From NCBI GenBank assembly GCA_902788345.1, contig CADAJP010000007.1:1-58574 (forward strand): a stretch of 58,574 nucleotides of DNA. The letters are read 5' to 3'. This stretch comes from an uncultured bacterium (GTDB taxonomy: Bacteria; Cyanobacteriota; Vampirovibrionia; Gastranaerophilales; Gastranaerophilaceae). Positions 48,573 to 58,022 of this stretch are shown here, in pieces. A model generated the notes under the pieces. The model searched no databases, was not told where the DNA came from, and saw only the letters and a list, made by a program, of their open reading frames with translations. The position numbers and the translations under genes are program-made. Each line of letters starts with the position of its first letter. The first letter of the stretch is position 1.

Positions 48573-50413
48573 CCCTCCTCATATATTTCTTCTATATTAT
48601 GTGTTATCCCGCCCAAAGACGATGGATAAATATTTTTGAATTTATTTCTTACTGCAACAATTCTTATCGGAGAGTATATGTATATCATTGGTTTCTGATT
48701 ATACACAATTTCTTGGTATTTGTCATAGTAAACTTTTCTGTCCTCAAATTTTGTAGCAAGCGCCCCTTTGGTAAACATCAGATCAAGTTCTTCTTCCCAT
48801 GGTAAAATTCCTGCCTTCCCTTCTTGCGGAGTCCTCATATTAAACATATGAAGCCTTCCGTCTGAAAGCCAAACATTTTTCCCGCCGTTTGGCTCTAACG
48901 GAGAACCTGTCAAACCCATTATTACCATATCCCACTCAAATGTTGAAACAAGTTTATTAACAAGTGAATTAAATTCAACAGGTTTGAAATTTACCTTCAT
49001 TCCCAAATCTTCCAAATCCTGCTTGACCATAACACCTATTGCCTCCCGCTCTGTGTTACCGGCATTTGTATAAAGATCAAATTCTACACGATGACCGTCT
49101 TTATCAAATAATCTGCCTTTTTTATCCGTATAAAATCCTGATTTTTTCAGCAAAACTTTCGCATTTTCCAAACTCCTGTCGTAAGGTTTTAACTTCTTAT
49201 TCAAATAAATTGAATTTAATGATTCAGGGGTAAACAAAGGAAGTCCTATACCGTTTGCAATATTTAAAACCATATTTTTTCTGTCGATTGCATAATCTAC
49301 AGCCCTGCGGAAATTCAAATCATTAAACCATCTTTGCTTAACAGGATTAACGTAATATTTGCCTTTATCATTTTTTCTTGTATTCATATTAAAAGAAATA
49401 TACATTGTTCCGGTATCAGGGCCTAAATTATACAATTTAAAATCCGAATGTGGTTCTAATGATTTATAACGTGCGACTTTTGAACCTTGCAAGGAAATCA
49501 CATCAAGTTCACGAGCTTCAAATTTTAACACCTCATTATTCAAATCCCCGACAATCAAATAAACTAACTTATCTAAATATGGCAGTTTTTCATCTTTTGT
49601 ATTAATTTCATAATAATCCGGATTTCGTTCAAAAACCACGCGTTGAGCAGGAACATACTCTTTTAATTTGAATGCACCGGACACAACAAAATCTTTTGGC
49701 TTGGTTGTTGTAGATAAAAACGAATCAAAATAAGCCGCACCTTTGTCAACCGCAGGTTTAAATATATGTTTCGGGGCAATAGGTGTAGATAACATTCTCA
49801 AAAACGGAGCATAAGGTTCCGGTGTTGCAAAAACAACAACATAATCACCATACTTACGAACTGTCGGTAATTTTCCGTTTATCACAAGAGAATCCCTTGT
49901 AGATGTATCTCCCATTCCGCCAAAAATAATTTTATTCCAGGTAAATTCAACATCTTCCGCGGTAATCGGCTTGCCGTCAGACCACTTTATACCCTCTCTT
50001 AAATAAACGGTATAAACTTTACCGTCAGGAGAAATAGAAAACCCTTTAGCAAGTTTTGGAACAGTTGCACCCGTAACAGGATCCGTTGAAACTAATCCGT
50101 CATACATTACTCCTGACATAATCGCTGAAGTATTGTCTTTGCAGTTAAAAGGATTGAATGTTTTAGGGCCTTCACCTATTGTGGAAGAAACCAGTGTTCC
50201 GCCAAACTTTCCGACAGGAGCCTGTGACTGAAGATAATCAACCCCATTTATTGTCACATTTTTTTGCGAAGGATAAGAAACGGTTAATTCTGATTCTTGT
50301 TGCGTTTGTGTTTTTTTATCTGATTTTGGGACATCACGAACTATGCAGACCTTACACATGACTGCTATCAAAATTATCCATAATGATAAAACCCAAAAAC
50401 CTCTCCTTGTCAT
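48563..50413 (-). CDS. Oligopeptide-type ABC transporter substrate-binding protein
   Basis: A 616-residue family 5 solute-binding protein. A hydrophobic N-terminal signal or anchor (about 6-22) is followed by the two-lobe domain: GEGPKTFNPFNCKD, PKLAKGFSISPDGKVYTVYLREGIKWSDGKPITAEDVEFTW and FRRAVDYAIDRKNMV are family blocks. It binds peptides or related solutes and delivers them to OppB/OppC. The ATG lies six bases after TATTAT with no ribosome site. The C-terminus ends within the palindromic repeat. Confidence 0.9.
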   Translation of the reverse strand: MTRRGFWVLSLWIILIAVMCKVCIVRDVPKSDKKTQTQQESELTVSYPSQKNVTINGVDYLQSQAPVGKFGGTLVSSTIGEGPKTFNPFNCKDNTSAIMSGVMYDGLVSTDPVTGATVPKLAKGFSISPDGKVYTVYLREGIKWSDGKPITAEDVEFTWNKIIFGGMGDTSTRDSLVINGKLPTVRKYGDYVVVFATPEPYAPFLRMLSTPIAPKHIFKPAVDKGAAYFDSFLSTTTKPKDFVVSGAFKLKEYVPAQRVVFERNPDYYEINTKDEKLPYLDKLVYLIVGDLNNEVLKFEARELDVISLQGSKVARYKSLEPHSDFKLYNLGPDTGTMYISFNMNTRKNDKGKYYVNPVKQRWFNDLNFRRAVDYAIDRKNMVLNIANGIGLPLFTPESLNSIYLNKKLKPYDRSLENAKVLLKKSGFYTDKKGRLFDKDGHRVEFDLYTNAGNTEREAIGVMVKQDLEDLGMKVNFKPVEFNSLVNKLVSTFEWDMVIMGLTGSPLEPNGGKNVWLSDGRLHMFNMRTPQEGKAGILPWEEELDLMFTKGALATKFEDRKVYYDKYQEIVYNQKPMIYIYSPIRIVAVRNKFKNIYPSSLGGITHNIEEIYEEGNK

Positions 50414-50419
50414 GTTTTA

Positions 50420-50425
50420 ATAATA
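50420..50425 (-). promoter_or_regulatory. -10 box of the binding-protein gene, leaderless arrangement
   Basis: TATTAT on the - strand ends six bases before the ATG at 50413. Confidence 0.5.
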
Positions 50426-50469
50426 GCATAATATTTATATTTTGCATTAGGCTAACAGATGGATTTTTA

Positions 50470-51816
50470 TTATTTCCCTATACAAAAATGAGCAAAAATA
50501 TTATCTAAGATTTCATCATTAATGACTTCGCCTGTAATTTCGTCAAGACTCAACAGGGCAGATTTTACATCAATATAAATCATATCCTGAAGCTCCTGAT
50601 TATTCGCAGCATCTAAAGCTTGTTCTAATGCGGTTTTTGCTCTGTATAAACAATTTTGCTGTCTTTGGTTTGTCACAAATTCCATATCATCAGGATTTAT
50701 ATCAAGAACAGAATTTTTTATCTTTTCTTTTAGTCCTTCTAATCCTTCTTTTGTGTATGCGGATATTTTGAAAGTTTCAGGAAATTCCTGCTTAAATTCA
50801 CCTTTTAACAAATCAAATTTATTTGCAACAACAATATGCGGTTTATCTTTGATTATTTCATAAATTTGTTTATCTTCAGAAGTCAAACCAACGGATACAT
50901 CATACAAAAACAAAATCAAATCAGCTTCCGAAACAGATTGTTTTGAATATTCAATCCCGATTTCTTCCACTTTATCAATTTGCTCGCCGTCCCTTATACC
51001 TGCCGTATCAATTAAAGTTACGGGGATACCAAAATCTATATTTTCTTTTATGACATCACGTGTCGTACCCGCAATATCAGTTACAATTGCTCTGTCCAAA
51101 TTTAACAAAGCATTGAACAGAGATGATTTCCCGACATTTGGGCGTCCGGCAACGGCAATTTTTATTCCCTGTCTTAAAATGTCAGATGATTTTGCACTTT
51201 TCAAAATAGTATCAATTTCTTTTAAAGATTTTTCAAAACTTTCGCACAGATAAGAATATTCAGGTTCTGCAACATCTTCAGGAAAATCAATGCCTGCTAC
51301 AATTCTTGAAGATACCTCAAAAATATCCTTTTTTATTTCCTGAATTTTTTTTGCAAGAACTCCTGATAAATTTTTTGCTGACTGTATTGCAAATTCGCTT
51401 GTTTTTGAATGAATTAAATCATCAACGGCTTCAGCCTGTGATAAATCTATTCTTTTATTCAAAAACGCACGTTTGGTAAATTCACCGCGCTCTGCCATCC
51501 TCGCACCGTTTTTTAATACAATATCAAGAATATTTTTTACAACATGCACTCCGCCATGACACTGAATTTCAACAACATCTTCCCCTGTATAACTGTTTGG
51601 ATTTTTAAAGGGCAAAATTAAAACTTCATCTATTTTTTTATCATCGTCAACAATCCACCCGTGACAGATTTTTCCTGCCGGTAAATCTTTTCTGTCTGAA
51701 ATTTTTAATGCAATCTCAAATGCTCTGTCTCCGGATATGCGGATAACACCTACACCACCGGTTCCAAGCGGGGTTGAGATAGCTGCAATTGTGTCAAATT
51801 CTTCAGTAATATTCAT
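50470..51816 (-). CDS. mnmE: tRNA uridine-5-carboxymethylaminomethyl GTPase MnmE
   Basis: A 448-residue GTPase that, with MnmG, modifies the wobble uridine of tRNAs. The N-terminal folate-binding domain (STPLGTGGVGVIRISG), the inserted G domain (GRPNVGKSSLFN, DTAGIRD, NKFDLL) and the C-terminal CIGK with the essential Cys are intact. The ATG lies six bases after TATAAT on the - strand without a ribosome site. MnmG is not in the window. Confidence 0.95.
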   Translation of the reverse strand: MNITEEFDTIAAISTPLGTGGVGVIRISGDRAFEIALKISDRKDLPAGKICHGWIVDDDKKIDEVLILPFKNPNSYTGEDVVEIQCHGGVHVVKNILDIVLKNGARMAERGEFTKRAFLNKRIDLSQAEAVDDLIHSKTSEFAIQSAKNLSGVLAKKIQEIKKDIFEVSSRIVAGIDFPEDVAEPEYSYLCESFEKSLKEIDTILKSAKSSDILRQGIKIAVAGRPNVGKSSLFNALLNLDRAIVTDIAGTTRDVIKENIDFGIPVTLIDTAGIRDGEQIDKVEEIGIEYSKQSVSEADLILFLYDVSVGLTSEDKQIYEIIKDKPHIVVANKFDLLKGEFKQEFPETFKISAYTKEGLEGLKEKIKNSVLDINPDDMEFVTNQRQQNCLYRAKTALEQALDAANNQELQDMIYIDVKSALLSLDEITGEVINDEILDNIFAHFCIGK

Positions 51817-51822
51817 AGAACA

Positions 51823-51828
51823 ATTATA
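51823..51828 (-). promoter_or_regulatory. -10 box of mnmE, leaderless arrangement
   Basis: A perfect TATAAT on the - strand ends six bases before the ATG at 51816. No -35 consensus. Confidence 0.65.
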
Positions 51829-51889
51829 ATATAAAAATTTGCACCTTATACATTTTTATGGCAAAATCTAATCAAACAGGAGTATGAAG

Positions 51890-54745
51890 ATGGGAGAATC
51901 AAAAACACTTATTCTGATAGATGGTCACGCATTGGCTTTCAGACAATATTACGCTCTTGAAAGAACAGGTATGAAAACAAGTGACGGAGTGCCAACCTGG
52001 GCTGTTTACGGATTTTTTAAGGCTATTTTTGACCTGCTAAAAAATAAAGACTTAAATGCCGATTCTATCGGGGTCGCTTTTGATGTTTCCCATAAAACCT
52101 TCCGAACGGAAGAATACGAAGAATACAAAGCAAACAGAGAGGCAATGCCTGACCCTATGCGTATTCAAATGGAACTTATTTATAACGGTTTAAGCGCATT
52201 CAGTATCCCTATTTACACAAAAGAAGGTTTTGAAGCTGATGATGTAATCGGTACAATTTCAAAAAGAGCATGTGAATTGGGGCATAAGGTTTTAATTTTA
52301 ACAGGTGATCAGGATGCTTTTCAGCTTGTCGATAAAGACGGTTGTGTAAAAGTTATCATTCCTTCAAAAGGAGAACTGAAAGAATACAACTGGAATGCAG
52401 TACACGAAAAATTAGGAGTGTACCCTGACCAAATTATTGATTACAAAGCACTTAGAGGAGATACTTCTGACAATATCCCCGGAATAAAGGGAATCGGTGA
52501 AAAAACCGCAGTTAAACTTTTAGAAGAATTTAAAACAGTTGATAATGTTTTAGCCAATGCTGATAAAATTCAAGGAAATGCAATTAGAGAAAAAATTAAA
52601 AACGGAGTGGAAGACGCGAAACTGAGTAAATTTCTCGCAACAATAGTAAGAGATGTCGATATAAATTTTGATTTTGACAAAACGAATATTGAAATTCCGG
52701 AAATAAGCAAAGTAACAGAGTTTTTCCGTTCTATGCAGTTTTACAGCTTCTTAAAAAATATTGAAAATATTTTAAAAACTTTTGATAAAGGCGGTAAATT
52801 TGTTCAGGGAAATACCCAAATAAATCAGCAAGAATCTATACAAACAACAGAAGCCAACGGTCAATTAGGACTTTTTGCTCAAGTTGTTCAGGCTGAAGTT
52901 AATAAAGTTGAATTAAATTGCGAATGTAAACTCATTACAGATACCACTGATTTTGAGCAAATGCTTAATAAAGTAAACTCTGAGGATTTGATTTCGTTTA
53001 TGCTGCAAGCATCTGTTGAAAACGCAATAAATTCGGAATTGTACGGTATTTCAATAGGAATAAACAAAGATTATAAATTTGATAATAAACTGATAATCAA
53101 TGACCAAAAATCAACAACTTATGCATATTACATTCCGCTAAACCACAACATTGAAAATCAACTTCCGACTGATTATGTAACGAAACAATTAAAACCGATA
53201 TTTGAAGATAATAAGATTAAAAAAATCACACACGATTTAAAAAATAACATAAACATATTGAAAAACTGTGGAATCAATCTTTCCGGAGTAATCTTTGACA
53301 CAATGCTTGCAAGCTACATAAAAGACTCCAATGCACAGACAAATTTTGACATTCAGTGCATGGAAAGAATTAATCACATACTTGCAACAATGGTTTCCGA
53401 CAACAAAAAAATCAAATTTTCGGATATTGATATAGAGCAGGTAAAAAATTACAGTGCAGACGCTACAAAAAGCCTGTTTGAACTGACAAAATTCTGGGTG
53501 AATACACTTGATGAAAAAGAACACAAAATATTACAGGATATAGAAATTCCGCTTAGCTATGTACTTTCAAAAATGGAACAAACAGGAGTTTCAATAGATA
53601 CCCAATATTTACACAAGCTAACCGAAGAATTTGACAGACAGACGGTTTCACTTGAAAATAAAATATACGAAATTGCGGGAGAAACCTTCAATATTAACTC
53701 TCCAAAACAAGTTGGACAAATCTTATTTGAAAAATTACAATTAAAATCATCAAAAAAAGGTAAGGCTAAAAATTCAACAAGTGCAGAAGTTTTACAAAAT
53801 CTTGCACAGGATAATGAAATTGCACAACTTATTTTAGACTACAGGAAATATGCCAAGCTAAAATCAACATACACCGAAGCTTTGCCGACACTTATCGACA
53901 AAAAGGATAACAGAATTCATACAACTTATAATCAGGTACAAACAACAACCGGAAGATTATCTTCATCTAATCCGAATTTACAAAATATACCTATAAGAAC
54001 AGAAGAAGGAAACAAAATCAGACAAGCCTTCGGTGCGCAGGACAGGGAAAATTATCTCATAATCTCCGCAGATTATTCTCAAATAGAATTAAGACTGCTT
54101 GCCCATGTTTCAAAAGACGAAAACTTAATCAATGCTTTTAAATCAGGAATTGATGTTCATACACTTACAGCATCAAAAGTTTTTGATGTTCCTGTTGAAA
54201 AAGTCACAAAAGATATGCGTTATAAAGCAAAAGCAGTCAATTTTGGTATAGTTTACGGTCAAACAAAATATGGACTTGCAAAGGCCTTAAAAATCAGTGC
54301 AGACGAGGCACAAAGTTTCATTGATAAATATTTTGAAACCTATCCTAAAATTGCAATCTACATGCAGGCAATGATAGAACTTGTAGAAACACAGGGTTAT
54401 GTGGAAACAATTTTTGGCAGGAAAAGATATCTTGAAAATGAAATAAACAGTCCTAACGGAATGATAAGAGAATTTGCAAAACGTGCAGCTATTAACCATC
54501 CGATGCAGGGTTCTGCATCTGATCTTATTAAAATTGCGATGGTTGATTTTGATAAAAAACTAAAAGAAAACAATCTAAAATCCCGCATGATAATGCAGGT
54601 TCATGACGAACTTGTCGTGGAAACAGAAAAATCCGAACTTGAAACAGTTAAAAAACTTGTACTTGAAGCAATGGGACTAGGACAACCACTGGCTGTACCT
54701 TTAGCGATTGACATTAATACGGGGGAAACATGGAAAGAATCATAA
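51890..54745 (+). CDS. polA: DNA polymerase I
   Basis: A 951-residue repair and replication polymerase. The N-terminal 5'-3' exonuclease is intact (LILIDGHALAFR, GFEADDVIGT, GDQDAFQLV, SDNIPGIKGIGEKTA). The middle 3'-5' exonuclease-like domain (about 330-520) lacks the acidic DxE motif, so proofreading is probably lost, as in Bacillus-type Pol I. The polymerase motifs A (SADYSQIELRLLAH), B (KAVNFGIVYG) and C (VHDELVVE) are complete. Start at the second ATG (51890), seven bases after AGGAG; the ATG at 51884 is too close to that site. Confidence 0.95.
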   Translation: MGESKTLILIDGHALAFRQYYALERTGMKTSDGVPTWAVYGFFKAIFDLLKNKDLNADSIGVAFDVSHKTFRTEEYEEYKANREAMPDPMRIQMELIYNGLSAFSIPIYTKEGFEADDVIGTISKRACELGHKVLILTGDQDAFQLVDKDGCVKVIIPSKGELKEYNWNAVHEKLGVYPDQIIDYKALRGDTSDNIPGIKGIGEKTAVKLLEEFKTVDNVLANADKIQGNAIREKIKNGVEDAKLSKFLATIVRDVDINFDFDKTNIEIPEISKVTEFFRSMQFYSFLKNIENILKTFDKGGKFVQGNTQINQQESIQTTEANGQLGLFAQVVQAEVNKVELNCECKLITDTTDFEQMLNKVNSEDLISFMLQASVENAINSELYGISIGINKDYKFDNKLIINDQKSTTYAYYIPLNHNIENQLPTDYVTKQLKPIFEDNKIKKITHDLKNNINILKNCGINLSGVIFDTMLASYIKDSNAQTNFDIQCMERINHILATMVSDNKKIKFSDIDIEQVKNYSADATKSLFELTKFWVNTLDEKEHKILQDIEIPLSYVLSKMEQTGVSIDTQYLHKLTEEFDRQTVSLENKIYEIAGETFNINSPKQVGQILFEKLQLKSSKKGKAKNSTSAEVLQNLAQDNEIAQLILDYRKYAKLKSTYTEALPTLIDKKDNRIHTTYNQVQTTTGRLSSSNPNLQNIPIRTEEGNKIRQAFGAQDRENYLIISADYSQIELRLLAHVSKDENLINAFKSGIDVHTLTASKVFDVPVEKVTKDMRYKAKAVNFGIVYGQTKYGLAKALKISADEAQSFIDKYFETYPKIAIYMQAMIELVETQGYVETIFGRKRYLENEINSPNGMIREFAKRAAINHPMQGSASDLIKIAMVDFDKKLKENNLKSRMIMQVHDELVVETEKSELETVKKLVLEAMGLGQPLAVPLAIDINTGETWKES

Positions 54746-55131
54746 TAATTTTACTTTTATTTTTAGGACTTGGGATAAATTGTGCTAACGCAATGGAAAT
54801 GGATTTAAGCACCCTTGTAACTTCACAAAACATTAAATACACAGATTGCAACAAAATCTTTAATATTGATAATGTCACACTGTTTCACCTGACAATTTCT
54901 GCAATAAACTCAAACAGATTTACAATAAATGAAATCCAGTCAAAATCAGGATACATACTCTTTACAGCTGTAAACAAACAATTTTTGGCAACAATTTCTA
55001 ATGTTAATTCTAATCAGGGAATGCTAAAAATCACTCCGGCAGACGGCAATTATTACTTTCAGCCCGGAATAATTGCAAATATTTTTAAATTTATTGATTT
55101 AAACAAAAATACTAAACTTGAAAACCTGTAG
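54730..55131 (+). CDS. Small secreted hypothetical protein
   Basis: A 133-residue protein with a clear signal peptide (MERIIIILLLFLGLGINCANA, cleavage near 21). A domain of about 110 residues with one cysteine (DCNKIF) follows. The start lies 16 bases inside polA with GGGGG four bases upstream, so it is coupled to polA. No family recognised. Confidence 0.75.
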   Translation: MERIIIILLLFLGLGINCANAMEMDLSTLVTSQNIKYTDCNKIFNIDNVTLFHLTISAINSNRFTINEIQSKSGYILFTAVNKQFLATISNVNSNQGMLKITPADGNYYFQPGIIANIFKFIDLNKNTKLENL

Positions 55132-55226
55132 GCCATTTTAAGTAATGTTAACAATTTGGTTACAAATAGTATATACAAATAGCAATTTTTAAGTTTTCTG
55201 TTTTTTAATATTAATGTGGAGTTATT

Positions 55227-56609
55227 ATGGTAGAAAAAATCAATTCTGTAATACGCAATTATAATTATAATTACAATACAGTAGTTAATCCTGTAACAGC
55301 TAAAGATGAGACAGGAAAAACTAATGCAGTACCTAAAACTTCATTTTGTGCAGCGACAACTGTACCGATAAATTCTGCAAACATAACTTTACGCACGGAA
55401 TTAACAACAAAAGACGAGAAAAATAAATATAAAGCAATTACATCTAAATTAGACAGAAATACTAAAAAAGTTGTCAATTTACTATTGAAAAACGGTGTAC
55501 TTTTAAATAATAACTCCAACGACAAAAGCTCCGTTCTTGACAATTTATACAAAATCGCAACAGAACCGAGAGCAAAAGGACTCAGCAATACAGGCATTTT
55601 GCGTGACACAATCGCAACTATTTCCTATCCTTATTTAATAACCCAGCAATTCGGCGACATACCTCCTTCATACAGACAGGGAGTTATTGATGCAAATAAC
55701 AAGTCCAAAATAAATACAAATGATAAAAGACAAACTTCTGATGATATAGATGTAGATCATTCCGGAACTTGTGTTGCAGCAAGTACAGAATTTAAACTGG
55801 CAAAACAAATGCCTGCAGAATTTGCAAGATTTGCTCAAGAATTAAGCTCGCCGGAATTAAGTGCTACAAAAAGTATTAAACTTGAAAATTTAGCAGATAA
55901 CACCCTTAACGGAGTTTGGTTGTTAAATGCTTTCGAAATACCTTATCACATGGATAATTACAATGACGCAGTTTTAAAATTTGCACCTGATAAAAATGCA
56001 ATTATAAGAGCACAAATTCAAACAACAAACAAAGATCCTGACGAAAGAACACCATTAGATGTTTTGATGCAGTCAACATTTATGCAAATCGGCTCTCAAC
56101 AGTCTTATAATACAATTACCGATAAAAGAGGCGGCAAATTTAACCAAAACGATAAAGGCTTAATTGAGTTTGAAAAAACCTTTACCGAATCCGTTGTTTT
56201 TGATAAAAATATTTTGTCGGTAACATACCAAACAGTTGATGAAAATGCAAGACTAATTGGTTATGAAACAGATTTAGGCACAATGAAAAAGCATCTTGTT
56301 TCAGCACTTGATATGGGTGAAAACATTATTATCGGCTATACTCAAACAAACGAAAACAATGTAATAGTGAACGGACACGAAATTACAATTGTTGGTTATA
56401 AGACAAATTCAAACGGCAAATTAACATTTATCTGCAACGACACAGATGACGGCATTTCTCGACCAATTGAATACACTGAAGATTATCTGCTGCCAAAAAT
56501 TCACCACGCGGCATTGCCAAAAGAAATAGTTGAAGGTGATATGGATATTGTTCCAAGCTGGATTGAAGGTGTTCAGATGTATCACCAATTGAAAAAACAA
56601 GCGGCATAA
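55227..56609 (+). CDS. Candidate papain-like cysteine peptidase with SFCA motif
   Basis: A 460-residue soluble protein. An Asn/Tyr-rich lead of 38 residues ends in Ser39-Phe40-Cys41-Ala42. The segment DHSGTCVAASTEFKLAK (Cys182) resembles the nucleophile helix of papain-fold enzymes. GHEITIVGYKTNSNGKLTFICNDTDDG supplies His384 and Asn404/Asp405 in the order and spacing of a Cys-His-Asn triad. A helical N-terminal domain lies at about 60-150. The peptidase call is by motif only. GGAG precedes the ATG; a bidirectional terminator follows. Confidence 0.75.
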   Translation: MVEKINSVIRNYNYNYNTVVNPVTAKDETGKTNAVPKTSFCAATTVPINSANITLRTELTTKDEKNKYKAITSKLDRNTKKVVNLLLKNGVLLNNNSNDKSSVLDNLYKIATEPRAKGLSNTGILRDTIATISYPYLITQQFGDIPPSYRQGVIDANNKSKINTNDKRQTSDDIDVDHSGTCVAASTEFKLAKQMPAEFARFAQELSSPELSATKSIKLENLADNTLNGVWLLNAFEIPYHMDNYNDAVLKFAPDKNAIIRAQIQTTNKDPDERTPLDVLMQSTFMQIGSQQSYNTITDKRGGKFNQNDKGLIEFEKTFTESVVFDKNILSVTYQTVDENARLIGYETDLGTMKKHLVSALDMGENIIIGYTQTNENNVIVNGHEITIVGYKTNSNGKLTFICNDTDDGISRPIEYTEDYLLPKIHHAALPKEIVEGDMDIVPSWIEGVQMYHQLKKQAA

Positions 56610-56705
56610 AAAGAACTGATTGATTTGAACTAAAACTTTGAACCAGACTTTATTATTTTGTTTGTTTTTATTGGTGTGTTCAATTTTAATCAGTTCTTTT
56701 TTACG
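56608..56705. terminator. Long bidirectional terminator-like hairpin
   Basis: AAAAAGAACTGATT (56607-56620) and AATCAGTTCTTTTTT (56689-56703) form a perfect outer stem around about 68 bases. It separates the converging genes at 56609 and 56714. Confidence 0.65.
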
Positions 56706-56713
56706 ATTTTAAT

Positions 56714-57895
56714 TTAGCCTAAAAATTTATCAAGTCTTTCAACTGCTTTTTGGGTATTTTCACGGCTTCCAAAAGAAGTTAAACGGAAATACCCTTCGCC
56801 GTTTTTACCAAACCCGGAACCGGGAGTACCGACTATTTGCACATTTTCAAGTAAATAATCAAAAAATTCCCAGGACTTCATATTATTTGGACATTTTAAC
56901 CAGATATAAGGTGAATGCTTACCGCCTATATGCCATATATTATGACGCGTAAGCACATCAGAAATAAGTTTAGCATTTTCTTTATAATATTCTAAATTTT
57001 GCTGAATTTGTTTTTTACCTTCCGGAGTAAATACCGCCTGCGCGCCTTTCTGGACAATGTATGAAACACCGTTAAATTTGGTTGTTTGACGTCTTAACCA
57101 CATTTTATTCAAACTCATATCATCAAAAACCAAATCTTGCGGAACAATTGTCCAACCGCATCTTGTACCGGTAAAACCTGCCATTTTAGAAAATGAGCAA
57201 AATTCAATTGCACATGTTTTTGCTCCTTCTATTTCGTAAATACTTCTTGGAAGATTTTCATCAGTAATAAAACATTCATAAGCGGAATCAAAAAGAATTA
57301 CCGCATTATTTTTATTTGCATAATCAACCCATTTTTTAAGCTGTTCTTTATTGTAAACAGCACCGGTCGGATTATTTGGAGAACACAAATATATTATATC
57401 AGCTTTGACATTTTCATCAGGTAAAGGCAAAAATTCGTTATCCTGATTAGCATTCATATAAAGAATTTTTCTTCCGTTCATAATGTTTGTATCAACATAG
57501 ACAGGATAAACAGGATCAGGAACAAGAACTGTATTATCCTTATCAAATAAATCCAAAATGTTGCCTAAATCAGATTTTGCACCATCTGAAATAAATATTT
57601 CATCATTTTCGAGATTTACACCATGCTCCTTATAATAACCCTGCAAAGATGATTTTAAGAACTCATATCCCTGTTCAGGTCCGTAGCCATGAAAACTCTC
57701 CTGACGACCCATTTCTTCTGATGCAGATTTTAAAGCATTAACAACTTGTTCGCACAAAGGAAGTGTAACATCACCAATTCCCAACTTTATAATGGTTTTA
57801 TCAGGATTCTTTGATGCAAATTCATTAACTTTTTTCGCAACAGTTGAGAATAAATAACTCTGTGCTATGTTTTTATAATTCATATTTACTTTCAT
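56714..57895 (-). CDS. dapL: LL-diaminopimelate aminotransferase DapL
   Basis: About 393 residues from the ATG at 57895 (GGAG nine bases upstream). This PLP enzyme converts tetrahydrodipicolinate directly to LL-diaminopimelate for lysine and peptidoglycan, a shortcut known from plants, cyanobacteria, chlamydiae and some anaerobes. LGIGDVTLPL, SDGAKSDLGNI, YLCSPNNPTG and the PLP lysine in SFSKMAGFTGTRCGW are present. Other dap genes are not in the window. Confidence 0.93.
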   Translation of the reverse strand: MKVNMNYKNIAQSYLFSTVAKKVNEFASKNPDKTIIKLGIGDVTLPLCEQVVNALKSASEEMGRQESFHGYGPEQGYEFLKSSLQGYYKEHGVNLENDEIFISDGAKSDLGNILDLFDKDNTVLVPDPVYPVYVDTNIMNGRKILYMNANQDNEFLPLPDENVKADIIYLCSPNNPTGAVYNKEQLKKWVDYANKNNAVILFDSAYECFITDENLPRSIYEIEGAKTCAIEFCSFSKMAGFTGTRCGWTIVPQDLVFDDMSLNKMWLRRQTTKFNGVSYIVQKGAQAVFTPEGKKQIQQNLEYYKENAKLISDVLTRHNIWHIGGKHSPYIWLKCPNNMKSWEFFDYLLENVQIVGTPGSGFGKNGEGYFRLTSFGSRENTQKAVERLDKFLG

Positions 57896-57950
57896 ATTTA
57901 AACACTCCATTCTTATTTTAACTATTATATCATAAATTTAGCTACTCTGC

Positions 57951-57979
57951 TTGTCAAAAAAGGACAGACATGTTATAAT
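57951..57979 (+). promoter_or_regulatory. Promoter of the ribbon-helix-helix gene
   Basis: TTGTCA (57951-57956), 17-base spacer, TATAAT (57974-57979). Confidence 0.75.
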
Positions 57980-58022
57980 CTGAACATAGGGAAGTTTAAA
58001 TAGAGCAAGAAAGGGTACATAT

